Shown: piece by piece, positions 33,755 through 42,643 of the stretch | Layout: every line of letters starts with the position of its first letter | How positions within the stretch are numbered: position 1 is the first letter of the stretch | NCBI RefSeq assembly: GCF_000420845.1 | Contig: NZ_ATVS01000007.1 | Span: 62,001 to 126,000, forward strand | Direction of reading: 5' to 3' | DNA: 64,000 nucleotides | Source: Butyrivibrio sp. AE3009 | GTDB taxonomy: Bacteria > Bacillota > Clostridia > Lachnospirales > Lachnospiraceae | Notes under the pieces: model-generated | The model's database searches: none | What the model was told of the DNA's origin: nothing | The model's input: the letters and a program-made list of their open reading frames with translations, nothing else | Made by a program: the position numbers and the translations under genes

Positions 33755-33842
33755 ATTCAGGTCCTTTCTATAATTTCAGAAGTCTAACCGCTGCCGCAGT
33801 GTTTGTCAAATCAGCTAAGGATTCGCTTAAGAAAATTTTAAC

Positions 33843-33894
33843 TTGACAATATGTAGTTAGCTACCTATCATGGAATATGTATCATGCTACATAT
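33843..33894 (+). promoter_or_regulatory. Promoter and MarR-type operators of the exporter operon
   Basis: TTGACA (33843-33848), a 17-bp spacer and TATCAT (33866-33871) form a good vegetative promoter. The spacer holds GTAGTTAGCTAC (33853-33864), and a perfect 7-bp inverted repeat ATATGTA/TACATAT with a 6-bp spacer spans 33875-33894, covering the expected start. Both are placed for autorepression by the MarR protein. Confidence 0.65.
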
Positions 33895-33923
33895 ATATAA
33901 TTGTCACGAATGAGAGGTGAGAC

Positions 33924-34433
33924 ATGAACTGCGAAGAAGATCCAAGGCAATTCTTCAGAGACAGAGAGCATGAGCCCACGAGCTTCAAGTTCAAGCTTAT
34001 CCATGAATCCTTCGCTGCCATTATCAATAGACAGCTGAAGGAGGACGATATGACCTTTTCCCAGCTGATGCTTATATCCTACGTGTGGGAGAAGAGGAAT
34101 CAGAAGGTCACCCAGAAGGACATATCCAAGGCTCTGCACATCAAGCATCCCACCACCATCGGTCTTCTTAAGAGACTCGAGGAAAAGGAGATGCTGAAGG
34201 TAGTGGTTGATCCTGACAACAGAAAATACAGGAATATCGCTCTGACTCCTAAGGGCGAGAAATTTGTGAAGCACAACAAGGAGAGAAAAAGATACACCGA
34301 TTCATACCTGACCGAGGGCATGACCACGGAAGAAGTTACGGAGCTTAGAAGGCTCCTTGACAAGGTCATAGACAACATGAAGGAACTTCGGGAAGAAACT
34401 ATGAACTGCGATGATCTTAACAAGAGTGAATAA
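33924..34433 (+). CDS. MarR-family transcriptional regulator
   Basis: A 169-residue protein with the MarR winged-helix layout. It has a dimerising N-terminal helix (FKLIHESFAAIINRQL), a recognition region (VTQKDISKALHIKHPTTIGLLKRLEEKEML) and the wing (VDPDNRKYRNIALTPKGEKF). MarR proteins usually repress their own operon and release DNA when they bind a drug or small phenolic ligand. The gene lies directly upstream of two ABC exporter halves and has palindromic sites over its promoter, so drug- or metabolite-induced expression of the exporter is the natural inference. GAGAGGTGAG precedes the ATG. Confidence 0.92.
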   Translation: MNCEEDPRQFFRDREHEPTSFKFKLIHESFAAIINRQLKEDDMTFSQLMLISYVWEKRNQKVTQKDISKALHIKHPTTIGLLKRLEEKEMLKVVVDPDNRKYRNIALTPKGEKFVKHNKERKRYTDSYLTEGMTTEEVTELRRLLDKVIDNMKELREETMNCDDLNKSE

Positions 34434-34451
34434 CAATTCAGGAGAGAATCT

Positions 34452-36215
34452 ATGCTAAAAACACTTTTAAAACAGGTAAAGGAATACAAGCTTGCCTCCT
34501 TCCTTACGCCCCTTTTCATGGTCCTGGAGGTTATCTGCGAGATGATAATCCCTATTCTTATGGCCAAGATCGTGGATGACGGTATCGGATTTAACAATCC
34601 AAACGGAGGAAGCATGGGCGTCATCTTCAGGGTTGGAGCAATGATGATCGTCATCGCTTTGCTCGGACTTTTTGCCGGACTTGGCGGAGCCTATTACGGT
34701 TCACAGGCATCCACAGGTTTTGCCAAGAACCTCAGGAAGGCTATGTTTGACAACATTCAGACCTTCTCCTTTGCCAATATCGACAAATTTTCAACTTCAG
34801 GTCTTGTAACAAGACTTACAACAGACGTAACCAATATTCAGAACGCCTACATGATGACCCTCAGAATGGCCATGAGAGCGCCTGCATCCCTTATTATCGC
34901 CATGGTTGCAGCCTTTACCATCAGTCCCAGACTTGCCAGCATCTATCTGGTGGCAGTTCTGTTCCTGTCGGTTCTTATGGTGATCATCATGAACACGGCC
35001 ACCAAGTATTTCAAGCAGGTATTTGAGAAGTACGACAAGCTCAATGAGAGCGTACAGGAGAACGTATCCGCAATCCGCGTGGTCAAGGCCTATGTCCGTG
35101 AAGAATATGAGAATGACAAGTTCAAGAAGGCTGCCCTTAACATCTATCACATGTTCGTTAAGGCGGAGAAGAACCTTGTTATGATAAGTCCCGTAATGTC
35201 AGGAACTGTATATATCTGTATCCTTCTGGTGAGCTGGTTCGGTGCTCATATGATAGTTTCAAATGAGCTTACCACCGGCGGACTTATGAGTCTTCTTACC
35301 TACTGCATGACCATCCTCATGAATCTCATGATGCTTGGTATGATCTTCGTAATGCTGACAATGGCTCAGGCCAGCGGCAAGCGTATCGCAGAGGTTATCG
35401 AGGAGAAGGCCACCATCACCAACAAGGATGGCGCTGTCAAGGAAGTTAAGGACGGCAGCATTTCCTTTGAGCATGTGGATTTTGCCTACAATACAACCTC
35501 CGAGGAGCCTGTTCTTAAGGATATTAACCTTGATATCAAATCGGGAGAGACCATCGGAATCATCGGAGGAACCGGTTCTGCCAAGTCTTCGCTGGTTAAC
35601 CTTATCAGCAGACTCTACGATGTTACGGGGGGCAGCATCAAGGTCGGCGGTGTGGACGTAAGGGACTATGACATGGAGACCCTGCGAGATCAGGTATCCG
35701 TTGTACTTCAGAAAAACGTTCTTTTCTCCGGAACTATTCTTGACAACCTCCGTTGGGGTGACAAGAACGCCACCGAGGAGGAGTGCAAGAGAGCCTGCAG
35801 AATGGCCTGCGCCGACGAATTCATTGAGAGAATGCCGGATGGCTACAACACCGAGATAGAGCAGGGCGGAACCAATGTATCCGGCGGACAGAGGCAGCGT
35901 CTATGTATCGCAAGAGCCCTTCTCAAAAAGCCCAAGATCCTTATCCTGGACGATTCCACCAGCGCTGTTGATACAGCAACGGATGCCAAGATCAGGAAGG
36001 CCTTTGCCGAGGAGATTCCCAGAACCACCAAGCTTATTATCGCTCAGCGTATCAGTTCAGTTCAGAACTGCGACCGCATCATTGTAATGGACGACGGCTG
36101 TGTAAACGGCTTCGGAACCCATGAGGAGCTTCTTAAGACCAATGAGATCTACAGAGAAGTATACGAGTCACAGACCGGAGCTTCCGGAGATGCAGATTTC
36201 GACCAGGCAGGCTGA
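34452..36215 (+). CDS. ABC exporter half-transporter with degenerate nucleotide site
   Basis: A 587-residue protein: six membrane helices (about 15-310), then an ATPase domain. Walker A is GGTGSAKSS, the signature is VSGGQRQR, and Walker B reads ILILDDSTSAVD, with Asp in place of the catalytic Glu. The H-loop position is Gln (IIAQRIS). These changes mark the non-hydrolytic site of heterodimeric exporters such as BmrC/D or TM287/288. It should pair with the product of the next gene, 18 bp downstream. Substrates of such pumps are drugs, peptides or lipids. GGAGAG precedes the ATG. Confidence 0.92.
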   Translation: MLKTLLKQVKEYKLASFLTPLFMVLEVICEMIIPILMAKIVDDGIGFNNPNGGSMGVIFRVGAMMIVIALLGLFAGLGGAYYGSQASTGFAKNLRKAMFDNIQTFSFANIDKFSTSGLVTRLTTDVTNIQNAYMMTLRMAMRAPASLIIAMVAAFTISPRLASIYLVAVLFLSVLMVIIMNTATKYFKQVFEKYDKLNESVQENVSAIRVVKAYVREEYENDKFKKAALNIYHMFVKAEKNLVMISPVMSGTVYICILLVSWFGAHMIVSNELTTGGLMSLLTYCMTILMNLMMLGMIFVMLTMAQASGKRIAEVIEEKATITNKDGAVKEVKDGSISFEHVDFAYNTTSEEPVLKDINLDIKSGETIGIIGGTGSAKSSLVNLISRLYDVTGGSIKVGGVDVRDYDMETLRDQVSVVLQKNVLFSGTILDNLRWGDKNATEEECKRACRMACADEFIERMPDGYNTEIEQGGTNVSGGQRQRLCIARALLKKPKILILDDSTSAVDTATDAKIRKAFAEEIPRTTKLIIAQRISSVQNCDRIIVMDDGCVNGFGTHEELLKTNEIYREVYESQTGASGDADFDQAG

Positions 36216-36233
36216 GAGTAAAGGAGAAAAGAA

Positions 36234-38168
36234 ATGGCAGAAGAAAAACAGGTTAAACCGGGCCCCGGAAGACCAAGGCAGGGAATGCCCCGTCCCAAGG
36301 TAGAGAACCCCGGCAAGCTTTTTGCGAGAATCATGGGATATGTGTTTAAATTCTATCCCGTTCATATGATAATTATTGTTCTTTGTATCTTTGTAACAGT
36401 ATTTTCAAGCGTACAGGGAACCCTTTTTACCAAGACACTTATAGACGGCTATATCAAGCCTATGCTTGATTCGGGAAGCAATGATTACAGCGAGCTTCTC
36501 AAGGCCATGGCGAGAGTTGCCATATTCTACGGAACAGGCGTACTTGCTGCATTTATTCAGTCCTATACAATGATCTTCATTAACCAGGGCACACTTAAGA
36601 GACTTCGTGAGGATCTCTTCGAGCACATGGAGAGCCTTCCAATCAAGTATTTTGACACTCATGCCCACGGAGATATCATGTCGATCTACACCAACGATAT
36701 CGATACTCTCCGTCAGATGATAAGTCAGAGTATACCTCAGATGCTGAACTCAGCAATCACGATTGTCAGCGTTCTGGCATCAATGCTGGTTCTGAGCATA
36801 CCTCTTACCATCGTAACCCTTGTAATGGTTGCAGTTATGTTGTTCTGTTCAGCCAAGGCCACCAAGGCTTCCGGTAAGAACTTCGTTGCTCAGCAGAAGA
36901 ATATCGGTGCTCTCAACGGCTATATCGAGGAGATGATGACAGGACAGAAGGTAGTCAAGGTCTTCAATCATGAGAGCGAAGCCGTCGTTAAGTTCGATGA
37001 GCTCAACGAGGAGCTGTACAAGAGTGCGTTCAAGGCCAATGCCTATTCCGGAGCCCTTGGTCCCATCAATGCACAGCTTGGCAATACCAGCTATGTAATC
37101 TGTGCTATTGTGGGCGGTGCCATCGCACTGTCGGGAAATGTGACCTTCGGACTCTCGGTCGGTGCACTGGCCAGCTTCCTTACCTTCAACAAGAACTTCT
37201 CAATGCCCATCAACCAGGTCAGCATGCAGTTCAACTCGATCATCATGGCTCTTGCCGGAGCAGAGCGTATCTTCAAGCTCCTGGATGAGCAGCCTGAGAC
37301 CGATGAAGGCTATGTAATGCTGGTTGATTCTGAGGAGAAGAACGGTGAGATCGTTGAGGCAGACCACCACACAGGACACTGGGCCTGGAAGCATTATCAC
37401 AAAGCCAGCGATACAACCACCTACCAGCCCATGGAAGGTGATGTTACCTTCAACGGCGTTGACTTCGGCTATACGGATGAGAAGATGGTTCTTCATGACA
37501 TCGTGCTCCATGCGCTTCCCGGTCAGAAGATTGCTTTTGTAGGCTCCACCGGTGCGGGTAAGACCACGATCACCAACCTGATCAACAGATTCTACGACAT
37601 TCAGGACGGTAAGATCAGGTACGATAATATCAACGTCAACAAGATCAAGAAGGCAGACCTTAGAAGGTCCCTTGGTATCGTTCTTCAGGATACACATCTT
37701 TTTACCGGCACGGTTATGGAGAATATCCGCTACGGTAAGCTGAATGCCACAGACGAAGAGGTCAAGGCAGCAGCCAAGCTTGCCAATGCCCACAGCTTCA
37801 TCAAGAGGCTCCCTGACGGCTACAACACCATGCTCACCGGTGACGGAGCCAATCTGTCACAGGGTCAGCGCCAGCTCCTTGCAATTGCAAGGGCGGCCAT
37901 TGCAGATCCTCCGGTTCTTATCCTGGATGAGGCTACTTCCTCCATCGATACCAGAACAGAGAAGATCGTTCAGGACGGTATGGACAAGCTTATGAAGGGC
38001 AGAACCACCTTCGTCATTGCACACAGACTTTCAACTGTACGAAATAGCGATTGTATTATCGTTTTGGAACAGGGAAGGATAATCGAGCAGGGAACCCACG
38101 ACGAGCTTATTGCCAAGGGTCAGAAGTATTATCAGCTTTACACGGGTATGAAGAGCGAAACTGCTTGA
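36234..38168 (+). CDS. ABC exporter half-transporter with intact catalytic site
   Basis: A 644-residue protein. A short Pro/Lys-rich N-terminus precedes six membrane helices (about 40-340). An ATPase domain follows after a 50-residue insertion rich in His and acidic residues (about 358-400). Walker A is GSTGAGKTT, the signature LSQGQRQLL, Walker B LILDEATSSID, with His in VIAHRLSTV, all canonical. It is the hydrolytic partner of the preceding gene in a heterodimeric exporter under the MarR regulator. AAAGGAG precedes the ATG. A terminator-like hairpin follows the stop. Confidence 0.92.
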   Translation: MAEEKQVKPGPGRPRQGMPRPKVENPGKLFARIMGYVFKFYPVHMIIIVLCIFVTVFSSVQGTLFTKTLIDGYIKPMLDSGSNDYSELLKAMARVAIFYGTGVLAAFIQSYTMIFINQGTLKRLREDLFEHMESLPIKYFDTHAHGDIMSIYTNDIDTLRQMISQSIPQMLNSAITIVSVLASMLVLSIPLTIVTLVMVAVMLFCSAKATKASGKNFVAQQKNIGALNGYIEEMMTGQKVVKVFNHESEAVVKFDELNEELYKSAFKANAYSGALGPINAQLGNTSYVICAIVGGAIALSGNVTFGLSVGALASFLTFNKNFSMPINQVSMQFNSIIMALAGAERIFKLLDEQPETDEGYVMLVDSEEKNGEIVEADHHTGHWAWKHYHKASDTTTYQPMEGDVTFNGVDFGYTDEKMVLHDIVLHALPGQKIAFVGSTGAGKTTITNLINRFYDIQDGKIRYDNINVNKIKKADLRRSLGIVLQDTHLFTGTVMENIRYGKLNATDEEVKAAAKLANAHSFIKRLPDGYNTMLTGDGANLSQGQRQLLAIARAAIADPPVLILDEATSSIDTRTEKIVQDGMDKLMKGRTTFVIAHRLSTVRNSDCIIVLEQGRIIEQGTHDELIAKGQKYYQLYTGMKSETA

Positions 38169-38195
38169 TATATAAGGAAACTATTGAATTTTTAA

Positions 38196-38227
38196 GGGCC
38201 GGTCGGCATATAGACCGGTCCTATTTT
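38196..38227 (+). terminator. Terminator after the ABC exporter operon
   Basis: 9-bp stem GGGCCGGTC (38196-38204) / GACCGGTCC (38213-38221) with one G-U, followed by TATTTTA. Confidence 0.7.
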
Positions 38228-38256
38228 AATTGTTAAATTTTTATAAAAAAAAACAT

Positions 38257-38284
38257 TTGATATTTCGATTTGTTATAGTATAAT
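38257..38284 (+). promoter_or_regulatory. Promoter of the sugar ABC importer operon
   Basis: TTGATA (38257-38262) and TATAAT (38279-38284) with a 16-bp spacer, 56 bp before the ATPase start. Surroundings are very AT-rich. No clear operator is seen. Confidence 0.6.
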
Positions 38285-38340
38285 AAAAAGCTGTCTGCGT
38301 TTCGGAGAAACATTTTTTTATTAGATTGGGTAGGTAAAGC

Positions 38341-39384
38341 ATGGATATCAGAATTGAAAATCTAACAAAAACTTATGGTAGTCTTAATGCGGTAGATCAC
38401 ATGAATCTTACTGTAAAAGACGGTGAATTGGTGGGCCTTCTGGGACCCTCCGGCTGTGGTAAGTCAACCACACTTTTTATGCTTTCGGGTCTTACTACCC
38501 CTACACAGGGTAAGATCTATTTCGGCGACAAGGATGTAACTTCCATTGCTCCCGAGGATCGTGAAATCGGTCTTGTATTTCAGAATTATGCTCTTTATCC
38601 TCATATGACTGTAGAGGATAATATCACATTTCCGCTTATCAACCGCGGAATCAAGAAGGCTCCTGCAAGGGAGATGGCTCTTGAGATCGCCAAGGTCGTT
38701 AAGATCGACCAGTACATGAAGAGAAAGCCCAGTGAGCTTTCAGGCGGTCAGCAGCAGAGAGTTGCCATCGCAAGAGCACTTGTCAAGAAACCCCAGGTAC
38801 TTCTTCTGGACGAACCCTTATCCAACCTTGATGCTAAGCTTCGTGTAGCAACAAGAGAAGAGATCAGACGTATCCAGCAGGAAGTTAAGATCACAACCAT
38901 CTTCGTAACCCACGACCAGGAAGAGGCTATGAGTATCTCCGATCGTATTGCAGTTATGAAGGAAGGTGTGCTTCAGCAGTATGAGGTTCCTCAGACCATG
39001 TACCTCAATCCTGCCAACGAATTCGTAGCAAACTTCCTCGGAACACCCGAGATCAACAATATCGAAGTTGACGTTAATGACGGCGTTATCTCCTCAGGCG
39101 GTATGGTTCTCAGAACAGGCGCCAAGCTCGCTGACGGACATTATCATGCAGGAATCAGACCTGAGTCCTTCTACATCGATGATAACGGCAATTCCTTCAA
39201 GGTGGACAACCTTCGTATGACAGGACGTGACCTCCTTCTTTTCTCCAAGCTTGGTGAGAAGGTTGTACGTATCCTCGTTCATTCTTACATGCAGGTAGCA
39301 GAAGGTGATTCTGTTAAGACTTCTGTTCGTGAAGGCCATATCCTGGTATTTGATGACCAGGAGAAGCTCATCGGCAGATTCTGA
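38341..39384 (+). CDS. Sugar ABC importer ATP-binding protein (MsmK/UgpC type)
   Basis: A 347-residue ATPase. Walker A is GPSGCGKST, the Q-loop is in GLVFQNYALYPHMTV, the signature is LSGGQQQRVAIARAL, Walker B is LLLDEPLSNLD, and the H-loop His is in FVTHDQEEAM. The C-terminal 110 residues form the OB-fold regulatory domain of the CUT1 carbohydrate-import class. It energises the two permeases encoded next. In many Firmicutes this ATPase is shared between importers, but here it heads a full operon, which suggests a dedicated system. GGGTAGG precedes the ATG. Confidence 0.93.
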   Translation: MDIRIENLTKTYGSLNAVDHMNLTVKDGELVGLLGPSGCGKSTTLFMLSGLTTPTQGKIYFGDKDVTSIAPEDREIGLVFQNYALYPHMTVEDNITFPLINRGIKKAPAREMALEIAKVVKIDQYMKRKPSELSGGQQQRVAIARALVKKPQVLLLDEPLSNLDAKLRVATREEIRRIQQEVKITTIFVTHDQEEAMSISDRIAVMKEGVLQQYEVPQTMYLNPANEFVANFLGTPEINNIEVDVNDGVISSGGMVLRTGAKLADGHYHAGIRPESFYIDDNGNSFKVDNLRMTGRDLLLFSKLGEKVVRILVHSYMQVAEGDSVKTSVREGHILVFDDQEKLIGRF

Positions 39385-39407
39385 TCCAAGGGAAGGGAGT
39401 TATTATA

Positions 39408-40280
39408 ATGGATAAAAAGAGTGCAAAGGGATATTTATATCTCCTTCCGTCCATGATCATTATGATCTGCTTCACAATATATCCTCTTATAAGAGCCATC
39501 GTTATGAGCTTTTTGGGGGATTACAGCATTATCAACGGCAGCTACAAGTCAATCGGCTTTGATAACTACAAGGCGCTGTTTGCCGATCCTGATTTTGCTA
39601 TGTCACTTAAGAACACCACAATCTACGTTGTGTGCGTTGTGCCTGTATCCATCATGCTTTCACTTATCATTGCGGTTCTTATCAACAGCTGCAAGAAGAC
39701 CAAGGCACTTTTCCAGACAATCTATTTCCTTCCTTACGTTACCAGCGTAATCGCCATCGGTATCGTATGGAGATGGATGTTCAACAGTAATTACGGTCTC
39801 ATCAACTTCATGCTGGGACTTATCGGAATTGAGCCTATTCAGTGGCTTAATCTTCCGCAGTATGCTATGCCTGCTCTTATCATTTTCGCTATCTGGAAGA
39901 GCATGGCCTTCAATATTCTTATTTTCCTGGCTGGTCTTCAGACTATTCCCGAGGATCTCTACAGGGCAGCAAGAATTGACTCTACACCCAAGTTTAGAGT
40001 ATTTACCAAGATCACGGTTCCTCAGCTTGCACCCATGATCGTTTATTCCAGCGTTATCGGAATGATCGGTGCCTTCAAGGTGTACAACGAGGTATTCTCA
40101 CTGTTCCAGGGAAAAGCCGGCCCCGCCAACAAGGCAATGACTATCGTTTACTACATTTACGATAAGTTCTACAACAGCTACAAGTACGGCGTTGCTGCTG
40201 CAGGCAGTGTTGTCCTGTTCATAATTATTCTTATCTTCACCAGGGTTCAGCTTCGTGTAACCGGTGGCAATAAGAAATAA
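39408..40280 (+). CDS. Sugar ABC importer permease (MalF/UgpA type)
   Basis: A 290-residue protein with six membrane helices. The cytoplasmic EAA loop reads EDLYRAARIDSTPKFRVFTKI, shortened key part YRAARIDST, which docks with the ATPase. The start YLYLLPSMIIMICFTIYPL is typical of the first CUT1 permease. It forms the membrane channel with the product of the next gene. GGGAG precedes the ATG. The cargo sugar is unknown; neighbouring beta-glucosidase and uronate genes elsewhere in the window make oligosaccharides likely, but that is only context. Confidence 0.92.
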   Translation: MDKKSAKGYLYLLPSMIIMICFTIYPLIRAIVMSFLGDYSIINGSYKSIGFDNYKALFADPDFAMSLKNTTIYVVCVVPVSIMLSLIIAVLINSCKKTKALFQTIYFLPYVTSVIAIGIVWRWMFNSNYGLINFMLGLIGIEPIQWLNLPQYAMPALIIFAIWKSMAFNILIFLAGLQTIPEDLYRAARIDSTPKFRVFTKITVPQLAPMIVYSSVIGMIGAFKVYNEVFSLFQGKAGPANKAMTIVYYIYDKFYNSYKYGVAAAGSVVLFIIILIFTRVQLRVTGGNKK

Positions 40281-40294
40281 AAGAGGGTATAGCT

Positions 40295-41134
40295 ATGAAT
40301 AATAAGAGAAATATTGGAAATATTATCGGGACAGTACTGAAGTTTGCAGTACTGATCCTGGGATCTGTTTTTACTATATTGCCCTTCGTATGGATGATCT
40401 CATCTTCACTTAAGACACCCAGCGAACTGGTTGCAATTCCGCCTGCGCTGTTTCCGGAGACTCCTCAGTGGGTTAACTACAAGGAGGCCTGGGCAGCAGC
40501 ACCTTTTGCAAGATATTTTGTGAACACACTGATCGTTACACTGTGCACCACCTGCGGCGTACTGGTAACTACAGTGCTGTCAGCCTTCGCATTTTCAAGA
40601 CTTAATTTCCCCGGCAAGAAGACAGTGTTCTCTCTTTTCCTTGCAACACTGATGATCCCCGGCGAGATGCTTATCATCACCAACTATGAGACTATCATCA
40701 AGCTCAAGTGGATCGATTCCTACAAGGCCATGATCGTACCTTGGATCTCAAGTGCCTTTTACATTTATCTGCTGACACGTTTCTTCATGCAGGTACCTGA
40801 GTCACTTTACCTTGCAGCCAAGGTTGACAAGTGCTCTGATTTCAAATATATGATCAAGATCATGGTACCCATGAACAAATCGGCCATTTTCTCAATTGCG
40901 ATCCTGAACATCATCAGTAGCTGGAACGCATTCCTGTGGCCACTGCTTGTTACAAACTCACAGGAGATGAGAGTTCTTTCCAACGGACTTGTTCGTTTCC
41001 AGACTGAGGCAGGCTCTTCCACAGAGCTTATCATGGCCGCATCCTGTATGCTGGTTATGCCTATCATCATCATCTATCTGTTCCTTAGAAAGTACATCAT
41101 CGAAGGTGTTACAAGAAGCGGACTTAAGGGATGA
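40295..41134 (+). CDS. Sugar ABC importer permease (MalG/UgpE type)
   Basis: A 279-residue protein with six membrane helices. The EAA-type loop is ESLYLAAKVDKCSDF, and FVWMISSSLKTPSEL near the N-terminus plus the C-terminal FLRKYIIEGVTRSGLKG are hallmarks of the second CUT1 permease. It starts 15 bp after the first permease gene, with GAGGG upstream. Both permeases and the ATPase are normal in length. A hairpin between this gene and the binding-protein gene may help set the higher output of the latter. Confidence 0.92.
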   Translation: MNNKRNIGNIIGTVLKFAVLILGSVFTILPFVWMISSSLKTPSELVAIPPALFPETPQWVNYKEAWAAAPFARYFVNTLIVTLCTTCGVLVTTVLSAFAFSRLNFPGKKTVFSLFLATLMIPGEMLIITNYETIIKLKWIDSYKAMIVPWISSAFYIYLLTRFFMQVPESLYLAAKVDKCSDFKYMIKIMVPMNKSAIFSIAILNIISSWNAFLWPLLVTNSQEMRVLSNGLVRFQTEAGSSTELIMAASCMLVMPIIIIYLFLRKYIIEGVTRSGLKG

Positions 41135-41152
41135 TATTGGGGTTATTTTGAT

Positions 41153-41188
41153 CTAAGGGCAATTATGCCTTAGAAGATATTTTTTTTA
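41153..41188 (+). terminator. Hairpin between permease and binding-protein genes
   Basis: CTAAGG (41153-41158) pairs with CCTTAG (41168-41173), followed after 8 bases by a run of T. Probably a partial terminator or mRNA processing/stability element inside the operon. Confidence 0.5.
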
Positions 41189-41222
41189 CATCCGCGATGC
41201 GGAAAGGAAGGAGAATAGTATT

Positions 41223-42557
41223 ATGAAACTGAAAAAATTTGGTGCCGGCGTACTTGCTATGGCTATGGCTGCATCCATGATGGTTGGATGTGGTGAGACA
41301 GCTCCCGCAACAACAGAGGCTCCTGCAGAGACACCTGCTACTGAGGCTCCTGCAACAACAGAGGCAACAACAGAGGCTGCTGCTACAGAGGAAGCTCCTG
41401 CTGCTGAGGCTAAGTCAATCGAAGCAACAGAGATTACTTTCTGGCACGCTATGAACGGCAATCTTGAGACTGTTCTTACACAGATCACAGATGAGTTCAA
41501 TGCAAACAACGAGTATGGCATCAAGGTTACACTTGTAAACCAGGGTGCATACGGCGACCTTCAGACCAAGCTTCAGGCTTCAGCTGCTGCTGATGCTCTT
41601 CCTGATCTTGCTCAGGCTTACAACAACTGGCTTACACCTTACATCGACAAGGTAGTTAAGCTTGATGATTTCGTAGCAACTGATTTCGATAACTGGGATG
41701 ACATCGTTTCAGCTTATCGTGATGAGTGCTCAGAGTTCGGCTTCATCCACGCTGTTCCTTACAACAAGTCAACTTATGTTCTTTTCTACAACAAGACAAT
41801 GTTCGATGAGCTCGGAATCGAAGTTCCTCAGACTTGGGCTGATGTAGAGGCTGCTGCTAAGACAGTTATGGATTCCAAGAACATCGCTTTCATCGGTTAC
41901 GATGATCTTGCAGGTGCTGTTGAGGCTTCTCTTCACCAGAACGGAAGTGACTACGTAGATGCTACAGGCGCTCTTTTCAACGATGAGAAGGGTCTTGAGA
42001 CCTGCGAGTACCTTTCAAACCTTTACAACAATGGCTATGCTCGTCTTGTTGGTGAGGACGGATACTTCTCAAATGTTCTCAGCAACCAGATGATCGCTTC
42101 TTACATCGGATCTTCAGCCGGTGTTTCTTACATCAAGGCTGAGGGCTGGGATCTTGGAGTAGCTCCTATCCCCGGAAACGTTGCTAAGGCAGCTAACATG
42201 GCTGGTACAAACATCGTTATGTTCTCACAGGATTCTAACAAGCAGCTTGCAGCTTGGGAGTACCTCAAGTACATCACAAGCACAGACGCTGTAGTAGAGT
42301 GGGCTGTAGGAACAGGTTACCTTCCTATCAGAACATCTGCTTACGAGACAGATGCTTACAAGGCATACATGGATGAGAACGTTTGCGCTAAGGCTTGCTA
42401 CGAGCAGTCCAAGGACTTCTTCTTCTCACCTACATTTGATGCATCAAATGATATCAGAAGCACAGTTCCTTCAACTGTTGAGCAGCTTGTTTATGACAAG
42501 GCAGACGCTCAGAAGTGGCTTGACACTATCGTTGAAGCAATCAACGCTCAGTATTAA
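41223..42557 (+). CDS. Sugar ABC importer substrate-binding lipoprotein
   Basis: A 444-residue lipoprotein. The signal peptide ends in the lipobox MMVGC (Cys23). A Thr/Ala/Glu/Pro-rich linker of about 40 residues (repeated TEAPA) lifts the binding domain off the membrane. The mature part is a family-1 solute-binding fold: EITFWHAMNG, LPDLAQAYNNWL, AVPYNKSTYVLFYNK, WDLGVAPIPGN and AWEYLKYIT. It captures the sugar and delivers it to the two permeases encoded upstream. Codon use is strongly biased (GCT, CTT, AAC), as in gap and pgk here, which suggests very high expression. GGAAGGAG precedes the ATG. Confidence 0.93.
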   Translation: MKLKKFGAGVLAMAMAASMMVGCGETAPATTEAPAETPATEAPATTEATTEAAATEEAPAAEAKSIEATEITFWHAMNGNLETVLTQITDEFNANNEYGIKVTLVNQGAYGDLQTKLQASAAADALPDLAQAYNNWLTPYIDKVVKLDDFVATDFDNWDDIVSAYRDECSEFGFIHAVPYNKSTYVLFYNKTMFDELGIEVPQTWADVEAAAKTVMDSKNIAFIGYDDLAGAVEASLHQNGSDYVDATGALFNDEKGLETCEYLSNLYNNGYARLVGEDGYFSNVLSNQMIASYIGSSAGVSYIKAEGWDLGVAPIPGNVAKAANMAGTNIVMFSQDSNKQLAAWEYLKYITSTDAVVEWAVGTGYLPIRTSAYETDAYKAYMDENVCAKACYEQSKDFFFSPTFDASNDIRSTVPSTVEQLVYDKADAQKWLDTIVEAINAQY

Positions 42558-42590
42558 TACATTTCTGATCAATTGAATTAAATGAAAGTT

Positions 42591-42624
42591 GGGGCTGCCT
42601 GCCATGTGGCGGGCGGCCTTTTTT
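42591..42624 (+). terminator. Terminator of the sugar importer operon
   Basis: 13-bp GC-rich stem, GGGGCTGCCTGCC (42591-42603) / GGCGGGCGGCCTT (42608-42620), with several G-U pairs, then six T. Very strong. Confidence 0.88.
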
Positions 42625-42643
42625 CTCCTTTTTGAGGTGTGTT

